The notes under the pieces are model-generated. The model was not told the DNA's origin and did no database searches. It was given only the letters and a program-made list of their open reading frames with translations. Positions 1 to 8,946 of a stretch of DNA of 64,000 nucleotides are shown piece after piece. The translations under genes and the position numbers were made by a program. This stretch comes from Micromonospora narathiwatensis (GTDB taxonomy: Bacteria; Actinomycetota; Actinomycetes; Mycobacteriales; Micromonosporaceae). The stretch lies in NCBI RefSeq assembly GCF_900089605.1, contig NZ_LT594324.1, forward strand, positions 310,001-374,000, given 5' to 3'. How positions within the stretch are numbered: position 1 is the first letter of the stretch; the number at the start of each line of letters is the position of its first letter.

Positions 1-305
1 CCCAGGGGGAGCGGGAGATGCGCGAGCTGCTCGCCGCCGACGAACCGCCGACTGCGGTGGTCTGCGTCAGCGACTCCCTCGCCCTCGGCGCCCTGCGGGC
101 CGTCCGCGACACGGCGGTGCCGGTCGCGGTCACCGGTTTCGACGACACCCCGGTGGCCGCCGCGATCGGGCTGACCAGCGTCAGCCAGCCGCTGGCGGCC
201 GCCGCGGCCTGCTGCGTCGAGCTGCTCACCGGCCTGCTCGACGGCCAGCCCACCGACCCTCATGTGTTGCTCAGTCCCACGCTCGTGCTCCGGCACACCG
301 CGTGA
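1..305 (+). CDS. LacI-family transcriptional regulator, C-terminal part (cut by window edge)
   Basis: The frame is already open at base 3, so this is the 3' end of a longer gene that starts outside the window. The visible ~100 residues match the C-terminal effector-binding lobe of LacI/PurR regulators: a 'VCVSDSLALGALRA' stretch (typical 'DxxAxGAL' motif), then 'VTGFDDTPVA' (the conserved V-x-G-F-D-D segment) and 'LTSVSQPL' (the L-T-T-V-x-Q-P segment). The DNA-binding helix-turn-helix is not in the window. It lies 24 bp before the solute-binding protein gene on the same strand, so it is probably the local repressor of the sugar importer; that role is inferred from position. Confidence 0.88.
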   Translation, partial: QGEREMRELLAADEPPTAVVCVSDSLALGALRAVRDTAVPVAVTGFDDTPVAAAIGLTSVSQPLAAAAACCVELLTGLLDGQPTDPHVLLSPTLVLRHTA

Positions 306-329
306 TCACATCCCCACCAGGAGAGTCAG

Positions 330-1577
330 ATGACACCTCGAATCCTCACCCGGGCAACGGTGGCCGGCCTCGCCGCCGCCGCCCTCTTCGGCTCCGCCGC
401 CTGCGGCAGCGGCTTCGACGACTCCGGCAAGGACGCCAAGCAGTCCAGCGGCCCGGCCAACCTCCAGATCATGATCGGCTCCTCGGGTGACGCCGAGACC
501 AAGGCGGTGCAGGACGCCGCCGCCAAGTGGGCCTCCGCCTCCGGCAACACCGCGACCGTCACCCCGGCCCAGGACCTCACCCAGCAGCTCGGCCAGGCGC
601 TCGCCGGCGGCACCCCGCCGGACGTCTTCTACGTCGACGCGACCCGGTTCGCCGACTACGCCAGCGTCGGCGCGCTGGAGCCGTACGGCGACAAGGTCAG
701 CAACAAGGACGACTTCTACGAGAGCCTGCGCAACACGTTCACCTACGACGGCAAGCTCTACTGCGCGCCGAAGGACTTCTCCACCCTCGCCCTTGAGATC
801 AACACCGACCTGTGGGCGAAGGCCGGCCTGACCGACGCGGACGTGCCGACCAACTGGGACCAGCTCACCGCCGCCAGCCAGAAGATCAAGGCGAAGGGCA
901 TGGTGGCGCTCGCCCTCGGCGACACCCGGGACCGGATCGGCGCCTTCATGGTGGAGAACGGCGGCTGGCTGATGAGCAAGGACGGCAAGCAGCCCACCGC
1001 GGACACCCCGGAGAACGTCCAGGCCCTCGAGTACGTGAAGTCCCTGCTCACCAACGGCTACGCGAAGTTCCCGAAGCAGCTCGACGCCGGCTGGTCCGGT
1101 GAGGCGTTCGGCAAGGGCAAGGCCGTGATGACCATCGAGGGCAACTGGATCAAGGGCGCCCTGCAGAACGACTTCCCGAAGGTGAAGTACCAGGTCGTCC
1201 CGCTGCCGGCCGGCCCGAAGGGGCAGGGCACCCTCTCCTTCACCCAGTGCTGGGGCATCGCGGCCAAGTCGAAGTACAAGGAGCAGGCCATCAAGTTCGT
1301 CGAGGCGATGACCGCCGGCGACCAGCAGATCGCCTTCGCCAAGGCGTTCGGCGTGATGCCGTCCCGGCAGTCCGTCCGCGACCAGTACACCAGCGAGTTC
1401 CCGGCGGACAAGCCGTTCATCGAGGGCGCCGCGTACGCCCAGGGCCCGGTGAACGCCCCGAAGATGGACAGCGTCCTGCGTGACCTGGAGGCCGGCCTGC
1501 AGGGCCTGGCCGCCGGCGACCCGAAGACGATCCTGAGCAACTTCGACAAGAACGCCAAGGCGGCGCTCGGCGGCTGA
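330..1577 (+). CDS. Carbohydrate ABC transporter substrate-binding lipoprotein
   Basis: This is a 415-residue family 1 extracellular solute-binding protein. The N-terminus is a lipoprotein signal with a lipobox ending at Cys25 (GSAAC), so the mature protein should be lipid-anchored outside the membrane. The body has the usual SBP_bac_1 layout, including a 'GTPPDVFYVDA' segment, 'YCAPKDFSTLALEINTDLW' and a late 'QCWGIAAKSK...KFVEAM' segment. The start has a good Shine-Dalgarno (AGGAGA) just upstream. It is followed by two permease genes. The sugar cannot be read from the sequence; a disaccharide or oligosaccharide is typical of this family. Confidence 0.93.
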   Translation: MTPRILTRATVAGLAAAALFGSAACGSGFDDSGKDAKQSSGPANLQIMIGSSGDAETKAVQDAAAKWASASGNTATVTPAQDLTQQLGQALAGGTPPDVFYVDATRFADYASVGALEPYGDKVSNKDDFYESLRNTFTYDGKLYCAPKDFSTLALEINTDLWAKAGLTDADVPTNWDQLTAASQKIKAKGMVALALGDTRDRIGAFMVENGGWLMSKDGKQPTADTPENVQALEYVKSLLTNGYAKFPKQLDAGWSGEAFGKGKAVMTIEGNWIKGALQNDFPKVKYQVVPLPAGPKGQGTLSFTQCWGIAAKSKYKEQAIKFVEAMTAGDQQIAFAKAFGVMPSRQSVRDQYTSEFPADKPFIEGAAYAQGPVNAPKMDSVLRDLEAGLQGLAAGDPKTILSNFDKNAKAALGG

Positions 1578-1585
1578 GCATGACC

Positions 1586-1612
1586 GGAGGGGCCCGCGCC
1601 GCGGGCCCCTCC
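1586..1612 (+). terminator. Strong hairpin between binding-protein and permease genes
   Basis: GGAGGGGCCCGC is followed after three bases by its exact complement GCGGGCCCCTCC. It lies 9 bp after the binding-protein stop and is not followed by a T-run. In binding-protein operons such hairpins usually stabilise or partly terminate the message, so that binding protein exceeds permease. Here that role is inferred. Confidence 0.7.
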
Positions 1613-1644
1613 GCGTCGGCTCCCACCCAAAGGAGGAGGGGGAG

Positions 1645-2763
1645 ATGGCAACGGAGGCGCTCGCCGCCCCGGCCACCACGCCGGACGGCCCGCCGCGCCG
1701 TCGTCGCGGCCGCATCCGGGGCAACGAGACCGCCGCCGGCTGGCTGTTCGTCGCGCCGGTGATCGTGATCCTCGGGCTCTTCCTGCTGCTGCCGATCCTG
1801 ATGGCGCTCTGGGTGAGCCTCACCGACTGGAACGGCCAGGGCAGCCCGTTCACCAGCGACGTGCCGTTCGTTGGCGGCAAGAACTACACCCGGCTGTTCA
1901 CCGAGGACGGGCTGGCCCGCCGGGACTTCATGACCAGCATCCGCAACAACCTGTACTACGTCGCGATCGTGGTGCCGGTGCAGACCGTGCTCGCCCTCGG
2001 CCTCGCGCTGATCGTGAACAACCGGATGCTCAAGGGGAAGGGCTTCTTCCGCAGCGCCTTCTACTTCCCCTCGGTCACCAGCTCGGTGGCGATCAGCGTG
2101 GTGTTCCTGTTCCTGTTCGCCAACTCCGGCGCGGTCAACAACCTGCTCCGCCTGTTCGGCATCGACGGGCCGGAGTGGTTCGCCGACTCCCGCGGTGTGC
2201 TGCACCTGCTGCTCGGCGCCGTCGGGGTGGACTCCCCGCCCGGCGCGCTCACCTCCGGCGGCCCGCTGGGGCTGACCTGGTGGGACTGGCTCTCCGGGCC
2301 GAGCGTCGCCATGGTCTCGCTCATCAGCCTGGTGATCTGGACCACCTCGGGCACCTTCATGCTGATGTTCCTCGCCGCGCTGCAGAACGTGCCGGAGGCG
2401 CTGGACGAGGCCAGCACCCTCGACGGGGCGAGCCGCTGGCAGCGGTTCCGCTACGTCACCCTGCCGTTGATCAAGCCGACCACCTTCCTGGTGCTCACCC
2501 TCGGCCTGATCGGCACCTGGCAGGTCTTCGACCAGGTGTACGTGATGAGCCAGGGCGACCCGGCCAAGACCACGCTCACCCCGGCCTACCTGTCGTACCG
2601 CACCGCGTTCCGGGACTTCGACTACGGCTCGGGAGCGGCGATCTCGTTCGTGCTGTTCCTGATCATCATCGTGTTCACCCTGTTCCAACGCTGGGTGATG
2701 GCCGATCGGGACGAGTCCCGGCGCGGCCGGTGGTGGCGGCGACGCGTACCGAAGGGATCCTGA
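1645..2763 (+). CDS. Carbohydrate ABC transporter permease, MalF type
   Basis: This 372-residue inner-membrane permease has a cytoplasmic Arg-rich N-terminus, then about six membrane segments. The EAA loop that docks the ATPase is visible as 'EALDEASTLDGASRWQRFRYVTLPLIKP'-type sequence (from about residue 252). The start is preceded by AAAGGAGGAGGGGGAG. It is the second gene of the importer, and its stop is followed at once by the next permease start. No ATPase gene lies in the window, so the complex probably uses a shared MsiK-like ATPase encoded elsewhere (family knowledge, not seen here). Confidence 0.92.
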   Translation: MATEALAAPATTPDGPPRRRRGRIRGNETAAGWLFVAPVIVILGLFLLLPILMALWVSLTDWNGQGSPFTSDVPFVGGKNYTRLFTEDGLARRDFMTSIRNNLYYVAIVVPVQTVLALGLALIVNNRMLKGKGFFRSAFYFPSVTSSVAISVVFLFLFANSGAVNNLLRLFGIDGPEWFADSRGVLHLLLGAVGVDSPPGALTSGGPLGLTWWDWLSGPSVAMVSLISLVIWTTSGTFMLMFLAALQNVPEALDEASTLDGASRWQRFRYVTLPLIKPTTFLVLTLGLIGTWQVFDQVYVMSQGDPAKTTLTPAYLSYRTAFRDFDYGSGAAISFVLFLIIIVFTLFQRWVMADRDESRRGRWWRRRVPKGS

Positions 2764-2764
2764 C

Positions 2765-3652
2765 ATGGCCGTACTTACCGACCGGCCGGCGGCGCCCGTC
2801 GTGCGCCGAGCCGGCCGAGGGCCCCGCACCCTGGTCAACCGCATCCTGGGGTACGCGGTCCTGATCTGCTTCGGGTTGGTCTTCCTCTACCCGTTCGTCA
2901 TCCAGCTCGGCAACTCGTTCAAGACCGAGCCGGACGCGGCGGCCAACCCGCTGTCGCCGATACCCGACCCGGTGACCCTCGCCGGCTTCGAGCGGATCTT
3001 CTCCGGCACCAACTTCCCGCTCTGGCTCGGCAACTCGCTACTGGTCACCGTGCTGGTCACCCTCGGCCGGGTCTTCTTCGACTCGCTCGCCGGCTACGCG
3101 CTGGCCCGGCTGCGCTTCCGGGGCCGGTCCGGGCTCTTCGCCGCGGTCGTCGCGGTGATGGCGGTGCCCGGCGTGGTGCTGCTGATCCCGAAGTTCCTGG
3201 TGCTCAAGCAGATCGGCCTCTACGACAGCTACGCGGGCCTGGTGGTGCCGCTGCTCGCGGACGCGGCCGGGGTGTTCATCATGAAGCAGTTCTTCGAGTC
3301 GATCCCGGTCAGCGTCGAGGAGGCGGCCCGGATCGACGGGGCGGGCGTCTTCCGCACCTACTGGTCGGTGGTGCTGCCGATGGCGAAACCCGCGCTGGTC
3401 ACGCTGACCATCCTGTCGTTCCAGGGCTCCTGGAACGAGTTCCCGCACAGCCTGGTCTCGGTCCAGGACCCGCACCTGTTCACCCTGCCCCGAGGGCTGG
3501 CCGACCTGGTCAGCGGCTCGCTCGGCAAGGGCACCCAGTACCCGCTCAAGCTCGGCGCGGCCCTGCTGGCGACCATCCCCGTAGCGGTCCTCTTCGCGAT
3601 CTTCCAGCGCTACTTCGTCCGCAGCCCCAACGACGCCGCCGAAAAGGGCTGA
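2765..3652 (+). CDS. Carbohydrate ABC transporter permease, MalG type
   Basis: This 295-residue membrane protein partners the preceding MalF-type permease. Its first hydrophobic segment begins near residue 27. The EAA motif reads 'SVEEAARIDGAGVFRTYW' followed by 'VVLPMAKPALVT'. The start ATG lies one base after the previous stop, consistent with translational coupling. No glycoside hydrolase follows; the operon ends at a large inverted repeat. Confidence 0.92.
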   Translation: MAVLTDRPAAPVVRRAGRGPRTLVNRILGYAVLICFGLVFLYPFVIQLGNSFKTEPDAAANPLSPIPDPVTLAGFERIFSGTNFPLWLGNSLLVTVLVTLGRVFFDSLAGYALARLRFRGRSGLFAAVVAVMAVPGVVLLIPKFLVLKQIGLYDSYAGLVVPLLADAAGVFIMKQFFESIPVSVEEAARIDGAGVFRTYWSVVLPMAKPALVTLTILSFQGSWNEFPHSLVSVQDPHLFTLPRGLADLVSGSLGKGTQYPLKLGAALLATIPVAVLFAIFQRYFVRSPNDAAEKG

Positions 3653-3670
3653 CCCACCCCCTTCTCCTTC

Positions 3671-3749
3671 CCTCGCGATCTTGCAATTGCGGTCGGCGTC
3701 AAGCGGCTTATGCCTGACTTGCCCCGACAGTAAGTGCAAGATCGCGAGG
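3671..3749. repeat. 15-bp perfect inverted repeat around a 49-nt structured loop, between convergent genes
   Basis: The left arm CCTCGCGATCTTGCA (3671-3685) and right arm TGCAAGATCGCGAGG (3735-3749) are perfect complements. The loop contains further complementarity (GGTCGG with CCCGAC, and CAAG with CTTG). It sits just after the MalG-type stop and at the end of the convergent GNAT gene, so it can act as a bidirectional terminator. The GATCTTG arm recurs at 32688-32707 and partly near 61184, which suggests a dispersed intergenic element. Confidence 0.75.
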
Positions 3750-3750
3750 G

Positions 3751-4329
3751 TCAGGACGGGTCGGCGGTGGGTGGGACGGCGACGTGTAGGCGGAGTTGGG
3801 GGATCAGCATGTCGTCGACGTCCAGGGCGCGGGCGGCGCCGTCGGGCTCCCAGCCGGTCGAGGCGAGGAACTTCCGGGTCGCCGCGTCCCCGTCGAACGC
3901 CCACGCCACCGCACGGCTGAGGCCGTCGACACGCCAGTGGTCGACGGCGGCGGCGAGCAGCCGGCTGCCGTGCCCGCGCCGGCCCCAGCGCGGCTCGACC
4001 AGCAGGTCGGTGACCGCGGCCACCCCGTCGCCGAGCGCGTCGGCCGGCTCGCCCGGCGCGAGCGCCTCGGCGTCGGCCGGACCGGCCGCCACGAACCCCA
4101 CCAGATACGATTGCTCGGCCTGTTCGACGGCGACCAGCACGTGGTGCGCGCCCGAGGGCGGCTCCTGCACCGCCGCACTCCACCGCCGGGCGAGGTACGC
4201 CTCGTCCAGGTTGTCGAGCACGTGTCGGGGCAGGATCCGGCGATACGCGACCCGCCAGGTCGCGAGCTGGATGCGTGCGATCTCGTCGGCGTCCTCCGGA
4301 CGCGCCGGGCGGACGTAGCCTGCAGCCAT
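3751..4329 (-). CDS. GNAT-family N-acetyltransferase
   Basis: This 192-residue single-domain GNAT protein begins 'VRPARPEDADEIARIQLATWRVAYRRIL'-like, which is the usual acceptor-site helix region. It carries the acetyl-CoA-binding motif A as 'VTDLLVEPRWGRRGHGSRLLAAAVD' (RRGHGS is the Q/R-x-x-G-x-G/A loop). The substrate is unknown. It is divergent from the GT87 gene with only 35 bp between starts. Its own start has a TAGGCT -10-like box 8 nt upstream, so it may be leaderless. It resembles the GNAT at 5565-6116 in its N-terminal segment, suggesting paralogy. Confidence 0.85.
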   Translation of the reverse strand: MAAGYVRPARPEDADEIARIQLATWRVAYRRILPRHVLDNLDEAYLARRWSAAVQEPPSGAHHVLVAVEQAEQSYLVGFVAAGPADAEALAPGEPADALGDGVAAVTDLLVEPRWGRRGHGSRLLAAAVDHWRVDGLSRAVAWAFDGDAATRKFLASTGWEPDGAARALDVDDMLIPQLRLHVAVPPTADPS

Positions 4330-4364
4330 GGCACGTGAGCCTACGCAGGGCCAGGGAGGCGACG

Positions 4365-5666
4365 GTGGCGCAGGGTGCCAGGCGGACGACCGGGCAGGTC
4401 GTCGCCGTCGTGCTGCTCGCCGTCGCGGTGGCCGCCTTCCTGTCGGTCGCGGCCGAGCGGCACGGCTTCTTCGACCTCAGGGTCTACTACGGCGCGCTGA
4501 ACTGGTGGGTGCACGACGGCGGGGAGATCTACGACTTCCTCAAGGCCGGCACCCAGTACGGCTTCACCTATCCGCCGTTCGCCGCGCTGGTCATGCTGCC
4601 CATGGCGTACCTGTCGTGGCACGCGGCGATCACCGTGAGCGTGATCGCCACCGTGCTGGCCAGCACCGTGGTCATCTGGTGGCTGGTCGACCCGATCGCC
4701 CGCCGCTGCGGCTGGACCCGCTGGTTCGCCCTCGCCGTGGCGCTCTGCCTGGCCGCCGCGTACGAGCCGATGCGCGAGACGGTCAACTTCGGCCAGGTCA
4801 ACATGCTGCTGCTGTTCCTGGTGGCGGCGGACCTGCTGCGGCTGCTGCCGGCGCGCAGCCGGTGGGCCGGGCTGGGCATCGGGCTGGCCACCGCGATCAA
4901 GCTGACTCCGGGCATCTTCATCATCTACCTGCTGGTCACCGGGCGCTGGCGGGCCGCGTTCACCGCGATGGGCGTGGCGGCCGGGGCCACCGTGCTCGCC
5001 GGTGCGCTCTTCCCCGACGCCTCCCGCGAGTTCTGGACCTCGGCGCTGTGGAACACCGACCGGGTGGGTGAGCTGGCGTTCATCTCCAACCAGTCGTTGC
5101 GCGGGATGCTCGCCCGGCTGGACCCGGCGCACCCGAGCACGGTCGCCTGGCTGGGGCTGGTGCTCGCCACCCTGGCCGTCTGGGTGTGGCGCTCCCGCGC
5201 CGCGGCGGGCGTCGGCGACGAGGTCACCGGCCTGGCCCTGACCGGCGTCACCATGTGCCTGATCAGCCCGGTGACCTGGGTGCACCACCTGGTCTGGCTG
5301 CTGCCCGCGCTGATCCTGCTGGTCGACAACGGCATGGCGGCCCCCGCGCGCGGCCGTCGGCGGGCGCTCCTGCTGGCCGCCGCGACCATCGGGTACGGGT
5401 TCCTGAGCAGCCGGATCGTCTGGTCGTGGGACGAGAACTTCGGCGGGATCGGCGGGTTCCTGGGCAGCAACACGTACGTCTGGATCAGCCTGGCGCTGCT
5501 GCTCGGCCTGCCGATCCGCCGCCCGGCCACGCCGACCCGTGGCACACCCGTCCAGCGGAGCGGGTCAGCCGTCGAGACGGGCGGTGTACCGCAGCTCCCG
5601 CAGCCGCACCGGGTCGCGCCCACCGGAGAGCGGCACCGGATAGCTGGACTCCTCGCCGTCCGGTGA
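4365..5666 (+). CDS. GT87-family (DUF2029) polyprenol-phosphate-mannose-dependent glycosyltransferase, integral membrane
   Basis: About 433 residues with roughly ten hydrophobic segments. The first extracytoplasmic loop 'HGFFDLRVYYGALNWWVHDGG' carries the Asp typical of GT-C enzymes, followed by 'FTYPPFAALVMLPM', a hallmark of actinobacterial alpha-mannosyltransferases of the PimE/DUF2029 group. GTG at 4365 is preferred because GGGAGG lies 7 nt upstream; upstream codons would run into the divergent GNAT gene. The 3' end overlaps the convergent GNAT by about 100 bp, so the hydrophilic tail is not constrained by the fold. Role in mannolipid or glycan assembly is by family. Confidence 0.8.
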   Translation: MAQGARRTTGQVVAVVLLAVAVAAFLSVAAERHGFFDLRVYYGALNWWVHDGGEIYDFLKAGTQYGFTYPPFAALVMLPMAYLSWHAAITVSVIATVLASTVVIWWLVDPIARRCGWTRWFALAVALCLAAAYEPMRETVNFGQVNMLLLFLVAADLLRLLPARSRWAGLGIGLATAIKLTPGIFIIYLLVTGRWRAAFTAMGVAAGATVLAGALFPDASREFWTSALWNTDRVGELAFISNQSLRGMLARLDPAHPSTVAWLGLVLATLAVWVWRSRAAAGVGDEVTGLALTGVTMCLISPVTWVHHLVWLLPALILLVDNGMAAPARGRRRALLLAAATIGYGFLSSRIVWSWDENFGGIGGFLGSNTYVWISLALLLGLPIRRPATPTRGTPVQRSGSAVETGGVPQLPQPHRVAPTGERHRIAGLLAVR

Positions 5667-6116
5667 CAGCCCGGCCCGCTCGTAGAAGCGGCGGGCCCGG
5701 GCGTTCTCGGCGAGCACCCAGAGCCGGTACTCCGTCCAGCCCCGTTCGGCCAGGCCGGCCCGGGCCGCCGCGAACAGCTCCCGGCCGGTGCCGGTGCCCC
5801 AGAACGCCGGCTCGACGTACACCGCCACGATCTCGCCGTACCGGTCGTCGAGGTCGCCGCGGTCCTGGTTGTTCCGGTACGGCCCGAAGGTGGCGAACCC
5901 GGTGACCACCCCGTCGGCCTCGGCGAGCAGGGTGGCGAACGGGTGCTCCGGGTCGGCGGTGCCGAGGTCCCGGCGGCGCTGCGCCCAGGCGGCCGGGTTC
6001 AGCCGGCACAACACCTCGTCCGGCATGATCCCGGCGTACCCGGCCTGCCAGCCGCGTACGTGCACCCGGGCGATCGCCTCGGCGTCGTCCGGCTCCTCCC
6101 GGCGGATGGTGGGCAC
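5565..6116 (-). CDS. GNAT-family N-acetyltransferase
   Basis: 183 residues. The N-terminus '[33 protein letters not shown]' parallels that of the GNAT at 3751-4329. Motif A reads '[24 protein letters not shown]' and motif B contains '[20 protein letters not shown]', a very typical GNAT ending. The start is GTG with a TAGAAC box 6 nt upstream and no Shine-Dalgarno, so it may be leaderless. The substrate is unknown. Its 3' end overlaps the convergent GT87 gene. Confidence 0.87.
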   Translation of the reverse strand: MPTIRREEPDDAEAIARVHVRGWQAGYAGIMPDEVLCRLNPAAWAQRRRDLGTADPEHPFATLLAEADGVVTGFATFGPYRNNQDRGDLDDRYGEIVAVYVEPAFWGTGTGRELFAAARAGLAERGWTEYRLWVLAENARARRFYERAGLSPDGEESSYPVPLSGGRDPVRLRELRYTARLDG

Positions 6117-6196
6117 CCGTCCGTTCTACGCGCCGCCAGGCGGCGGGTCCAGCGTCCGCCGTCGTGTGTCACACCCGTGGACTAGGGTGCGCGGCG

Positions 6197-7426
6197 ATGG
6201 TCGCACCGGAATCGCTCTCGCTCGCCCAGGCCCGCCGGGTGGCCCTGGCCGCCCAGGGCTTCGCCGACCCGACGCCCGCCGGGGTGCCCACCCGCCGGCA
6301 CCTGCGCCGGGTGCTGGACCGGGTCGGGTTGATCCAGATGGACTCGGTCAACGTCCTGCAACGGGCCCACTACCTGCCGCTCTACAGCCGGCTCGGGCCC
6401 TACCCGACCGCGCTGCTCGACACCGCCGCCTACCGCCGCCCCCGGGACCTGTTCGAATACTGGGGGCACGAGGCGTCGCTGGTCCCGGTCGAGCTGCAAC
6501 CGGCGCTGCGCTGGCGGATGGCCCGGGCCCGCGACGAGGCGTGGGGCGGGATGCGCCGGATCGTTCAGGAGCAGCCCGAGCTGGTCGCCTGGGTCCGCGA
6601 CGAGGTGGCGGCCCGGGGGCCGCTCACCGCGGCCGAGATCGAGCACGACGCGCCCCGGGAGACCGGCAACTGGGGCTGGAACTGGTCGACGGTCAAGCGG
6701 GCGCTGGAGTTCCTGTTCTGGGCCGGCGAGGTGACGGCCGCCGAACGCACCACCTCCTTCGCCCGCCGCTACGACCTGCCCGAGCGGGTGCTGCCGGCCG
6801 CGGTGCTCGACGCCCCCACCCCGAGCGACGCCGACGCCCACCGCACGCTGGTGGCGGTCGCCGCGCGGGCGCTCGGCGTGGCGGCCGAGCCGGAGCTGCG
6901 CGACTACTTCCGGTTGCCGGTGGCCGGGGCGCGGCGGGCGATCGCCGAGCTGGTCGAGGCGGGGGAGCTGACCCCGGTCGAGGTGCAGGGCTGGCGGCAG
7001 CCGGCCTACCTGCACGCGCAGGCCCGGTTGCCCCGCTGGGTCCGCGGCAACACGCTGGTCAGCCCGTTCGACCCGCTGGTCTGGGAGCGGGCCCGCGCCG
7101 AGCGGCTCTTCGGCTTCACCTACCGCATCGAGATCTACGTGCCCGCCCCGCAGCGGGTGTACGGCTACTACGTGCTGCCGTTCCGCCAGGGCGAGCGGTT
7201 CACCGCCCGGGTCGACCTGAAGGCCGACCGGAAGGCCGGGGTGCTGCTGGTGCCGGCCGCCTGGGTGGAGCCCGGCGCCGACCGGGGAGAGACCGCGGTG
7301 GCGCTCGCCGCCGAGCTCTACCGGCTCGCCGGCTGGCTCGGCCTGGACGCGGTCGCCCCGCCGGTCGCCGGCGATCTGGCGCTCCCGCTGGCCGCCGCGC
7401 TGACGAGCCTGGCGGGTGTACGGTGA
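6197..7426 (+). CDS. Winged-helix DNA-binding protein of the YcaQ/AlkX (HTH_42, DUF1006) family
   Basis: About 409 residues. It opens with '[16 protein letters not shown]' and '[30 protein letters not shown]', which are diagnostic of the YcaQ family; the 'IQxDSVNVL' stretch holds the conserved Gln-x-Asp. Characterised members (E. coli YcaQ/AlkX, Streptomyces AlkZ) are DNA glycosylases that unhook crosslinks or remove bulky alkyl adducts, so a repair role is likely. ATG 6197 is chosen because TAGGGT lies 8 nt upstream (leaderless geometry). Its stop overlaps the promoter box of the next gene. Confidence 0.85.
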   Translation: MVAPESLSLAQARRVALAAQGFADPTPAGVPTRRHLRRVLDRVGLIQMDSVNVLQRAHYLPLYSRLGPYPTALLDTAAYRRPRDLFEYWGHEASLVPVELQPALRWRMARARDEAWGGMRRIVQEQPELVAWVRDEVAARGPLTAAEIEHDAPRETGNWGWNWSTVKRALEFLFWAGEVTAAERTTSFARRYDLPERVLPAAVLDAPTPSDADAHRTLVAVAARALGVAAEPELRDYFRLPVAGARRAIAELVEAGELTPVEVQGWRQPAYLHAQARLPRWVRGNTLVSPFDPLVWERARAERLFGFTYRIEIYVPAPQRVYGYYVLPFRQGERFTARVDLKADRKAGVLLVPAAWVEPGADRGETAVALAAELYRLAGWLGLDAVAPPVAGDLALPLAAALTSLAGVR

Positions 7427-7430
7427 GCGC
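7419..7430 (+). promoter_or_regulatory. Predicted -10 box of a leaderless promoter for the DUF2752 gene
   Basis: TACGGT (7419-7424) ends 6 nt before GTG 7431. The same TANNNT-N6 geometry occurs before dapA, ftsK and rimO in this window. The box lies within the last codons and stop of the upstream gene. Confidence 0.5.
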
Positions 7431-8033
7431 GTGACGAGCGTTGACCGGCCGGCCGCCGCGCCCGACCCGCAGGCGGCCCCCGTTCCGCCCACCGGCCCGC
7501 CCGTGGCCGCGCCGCACGCCGACGGCGCGCCGGCCGATCCCGGGTCGGCGATCTGGCCCGCCGGGGTGGCCTACCAGCCCGTCGAGCCGGACCGGTTCAC
7601 CCGCTTCGTGCTACGGCTGCACGCCCGCGCCCCGCGCTGGGCGGTGCCCCTCGCCGCCGCGGGCTGCGTCGGCCTCGGCATGGCGTACGCGCTGCTGAGC
7701 AACCCCACCCACAGCGACCCGGACGCCCCGCCGACGTGCGTGCTCAAGCTCCTCACCGGGCTGGACTGTCCGGGCTGCGGTGGCACCCGCGCCCTGTGGT
7801 ACGTGCTGCACGCCGACCTGCCGGCCGCCGCCCGGCACCACTTCCTCTTCGTTTTCTCGCTGCCCTTCCTGGCCTACCTCTTCGTCAGTTGGGCCGGGAA
7901 CCAGGCGTTCGGCTGGCGGCTGCCGGAGCTGCGGCTCAGCCCGAAGGTGCTCGGCGGCTTCCTCGCCGCGTGGCTCGCCTTCTCGGTGGTGCGCAACCTG
8001 CCCTGGGCCCCGTTCACCTCGCTGTACGTCTGA
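7431..8033 (+). CDS. DUF2752 membrane protein
   Basis: About 200 residues. The first ~60 are a Pro/Ala-rich, probably disordered tail. Then come three or four membrane segments with the DUF2752 signature '[26 protein letters not shown]', i.e. the C-P-x-C-G-x-T-R motif between helices. DUF2752 proteins have no established biochemical function; the paired cysteines could bind a metal or form a redox pair. GTG 7431 fits a leaderless start. Confidence 0.85.
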   Translation: MTSVDRPAAAPDPQAAPVPPTGPPVAAPHADGAPADPGSAIWPAGVAYQPVEPDRFTRFVLRLHARAPRWAVPLAAAGCVGLGMAYALLSNPTHSDPDAPPTCVLKLLTGLDCPGCGGTRALWYVLHADLPAAARHHFLFVFSLPFLAYLFVSWAGNQAFGWRLPELRLSPKVLGGFLAAWLAFSVVRNLPWAPFTSLYV

Positions 8034-8133
8034 CCGGCCCCGCCGTCGTCCGGCCGACCCGCCGCCGTGCGGTGCCGGTGGTGCCGAGGTTCACGTCCGC
8101 GTGGCCAAGTTTCGCCACCGGCCCACCGGCCAC

Positions 8134-8146
8134 TACAGTCGCAGGA
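8134..8146 (+). promoter_or_regulatory. Predicted leaderless -10 box of thyX
   Basis: TACAGT (8134-8139) lies 7 nt before ATG 8147, with no Shine-Dalgarno in between. No clear -35 is visible. Confidence 0.5.
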
Positions 8147-8893
8147 ATGCCGGACATGGTGCAGCCCCAGGTCAAGCTCATCGCGTGGACCCAGTTCCAG
8201 GCGCCGGACGACGTGCCGTGGTCGACCGACGCCGAGGGCGGCCAGGCGCTCGCCGAGTTCGCCGGCCGGGCCTGCTACCAGAGCTGGAAGAAGCCGAACC
8301 CGGCGACCGCGACCAACGCCGGCTACCTGGCGCACATCCTTGAGGTCGGGCACCTGAGCGTGCTGGAGCACGGCTCGGTGAGCTTCTACTTCAGCGGGGT
8401 CTCCCGGTCCTTCACCCACGAGCTGATCCGGCACCGGCACTTCTCGTACTCCCAGCTCTCCCAGCGGTACGTGCCGGAGCGGGACGCGGCCATGGTCGAG
8501 CCCGCGGCGATCGCCGAGGACCCGGAGCTGCACAAGAAGTTCGTCGAGGCGGCCGAGGCGAGCGTGCGGGCGTACACCGAGCTGCTGGAGGGCCTGGAGG
8601 CGCGCTTCACCGACGAGCCCAACCCGACGCTGCGCCGCAAGCAGGCCCGGCAGGCGGCGCGGGCGGTGCTGCCCAACGCCACCGAGACCCGGATCGTGGT
8701 CACCGGCAACTACCGTGCCTGGCGGCACTTCGTCAAGATGCGGGCCACCGAGCACGCCGACGTGGAGATCCGGGAGCTGGCCGTGGAGTGCCTGCGGCAG
8801 CTCCAGGGGGTCGCGCCGAACGTCTTCGCCGACTTCGTGATCTCCACGCTGCCCGACGGCACCGAGGTGGCCACCAGCCCGCACGCCGAGTGA
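8147..8893 (+). CDS. thyX: Flavin-dependent thymidylate synthase ThyX
   Basis: 248 residues, the usual ThyX length. The enzyme makes dTMP from dUMP with methylene-tetrahydrofolate, FAD and NADPH. The signature '[14 protein letters not shown]' (about residues 95-108) matches the ThyX motif R-H-R-x(7)-S, and '[18 protein letters not shown]' supplies the second conserved dUMP/FAD-binding region. ATG 8147 is chosen because of the -10 box 7 nt upstream; an in-frame ATG three codons later is possible. It sits immediately before dapA, a common actinobacterial arrangement. Confidence 0.96.
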   Translation: MPDMVQPQVKLIAWTQFQAPDDVPWSTDAEGGQALAEFAGRACYQSWKKPNPATATNAGYLAHILEVGHLSVLEHGSVSFYFSGVSRSFTHELIRHRHFSYSQLSQRYVPERDAAMVEPAAIAEDPELHKKFVEAAEASVRAYTELLEGLEARFTDEPNPTLRRKQARQAARAVLPNATETRIVVTGNYRAWRHFVKMRATEHADVEIRELAVECLRQLQGVAPNVFADFVISTLPDGTEVATSPHAE

Positions 8894-8934
8894 CTCCTGC
8901 GCCCTTCGCCGCCGGTGTTCCGGTGGTCGTCCGC

Positions 8935-8946
8935 TAGGTTGTGAAC
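8935..8946 (+). promoter_or_regulatory. Predicted leaderless -10 box of dapA
   Basis: TAGGTT (8935-8940) is followed by 6 nt and ATG 8947. This decides the start in favour of ATG 8947 over GTG 8941. Confidence 0.5.
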
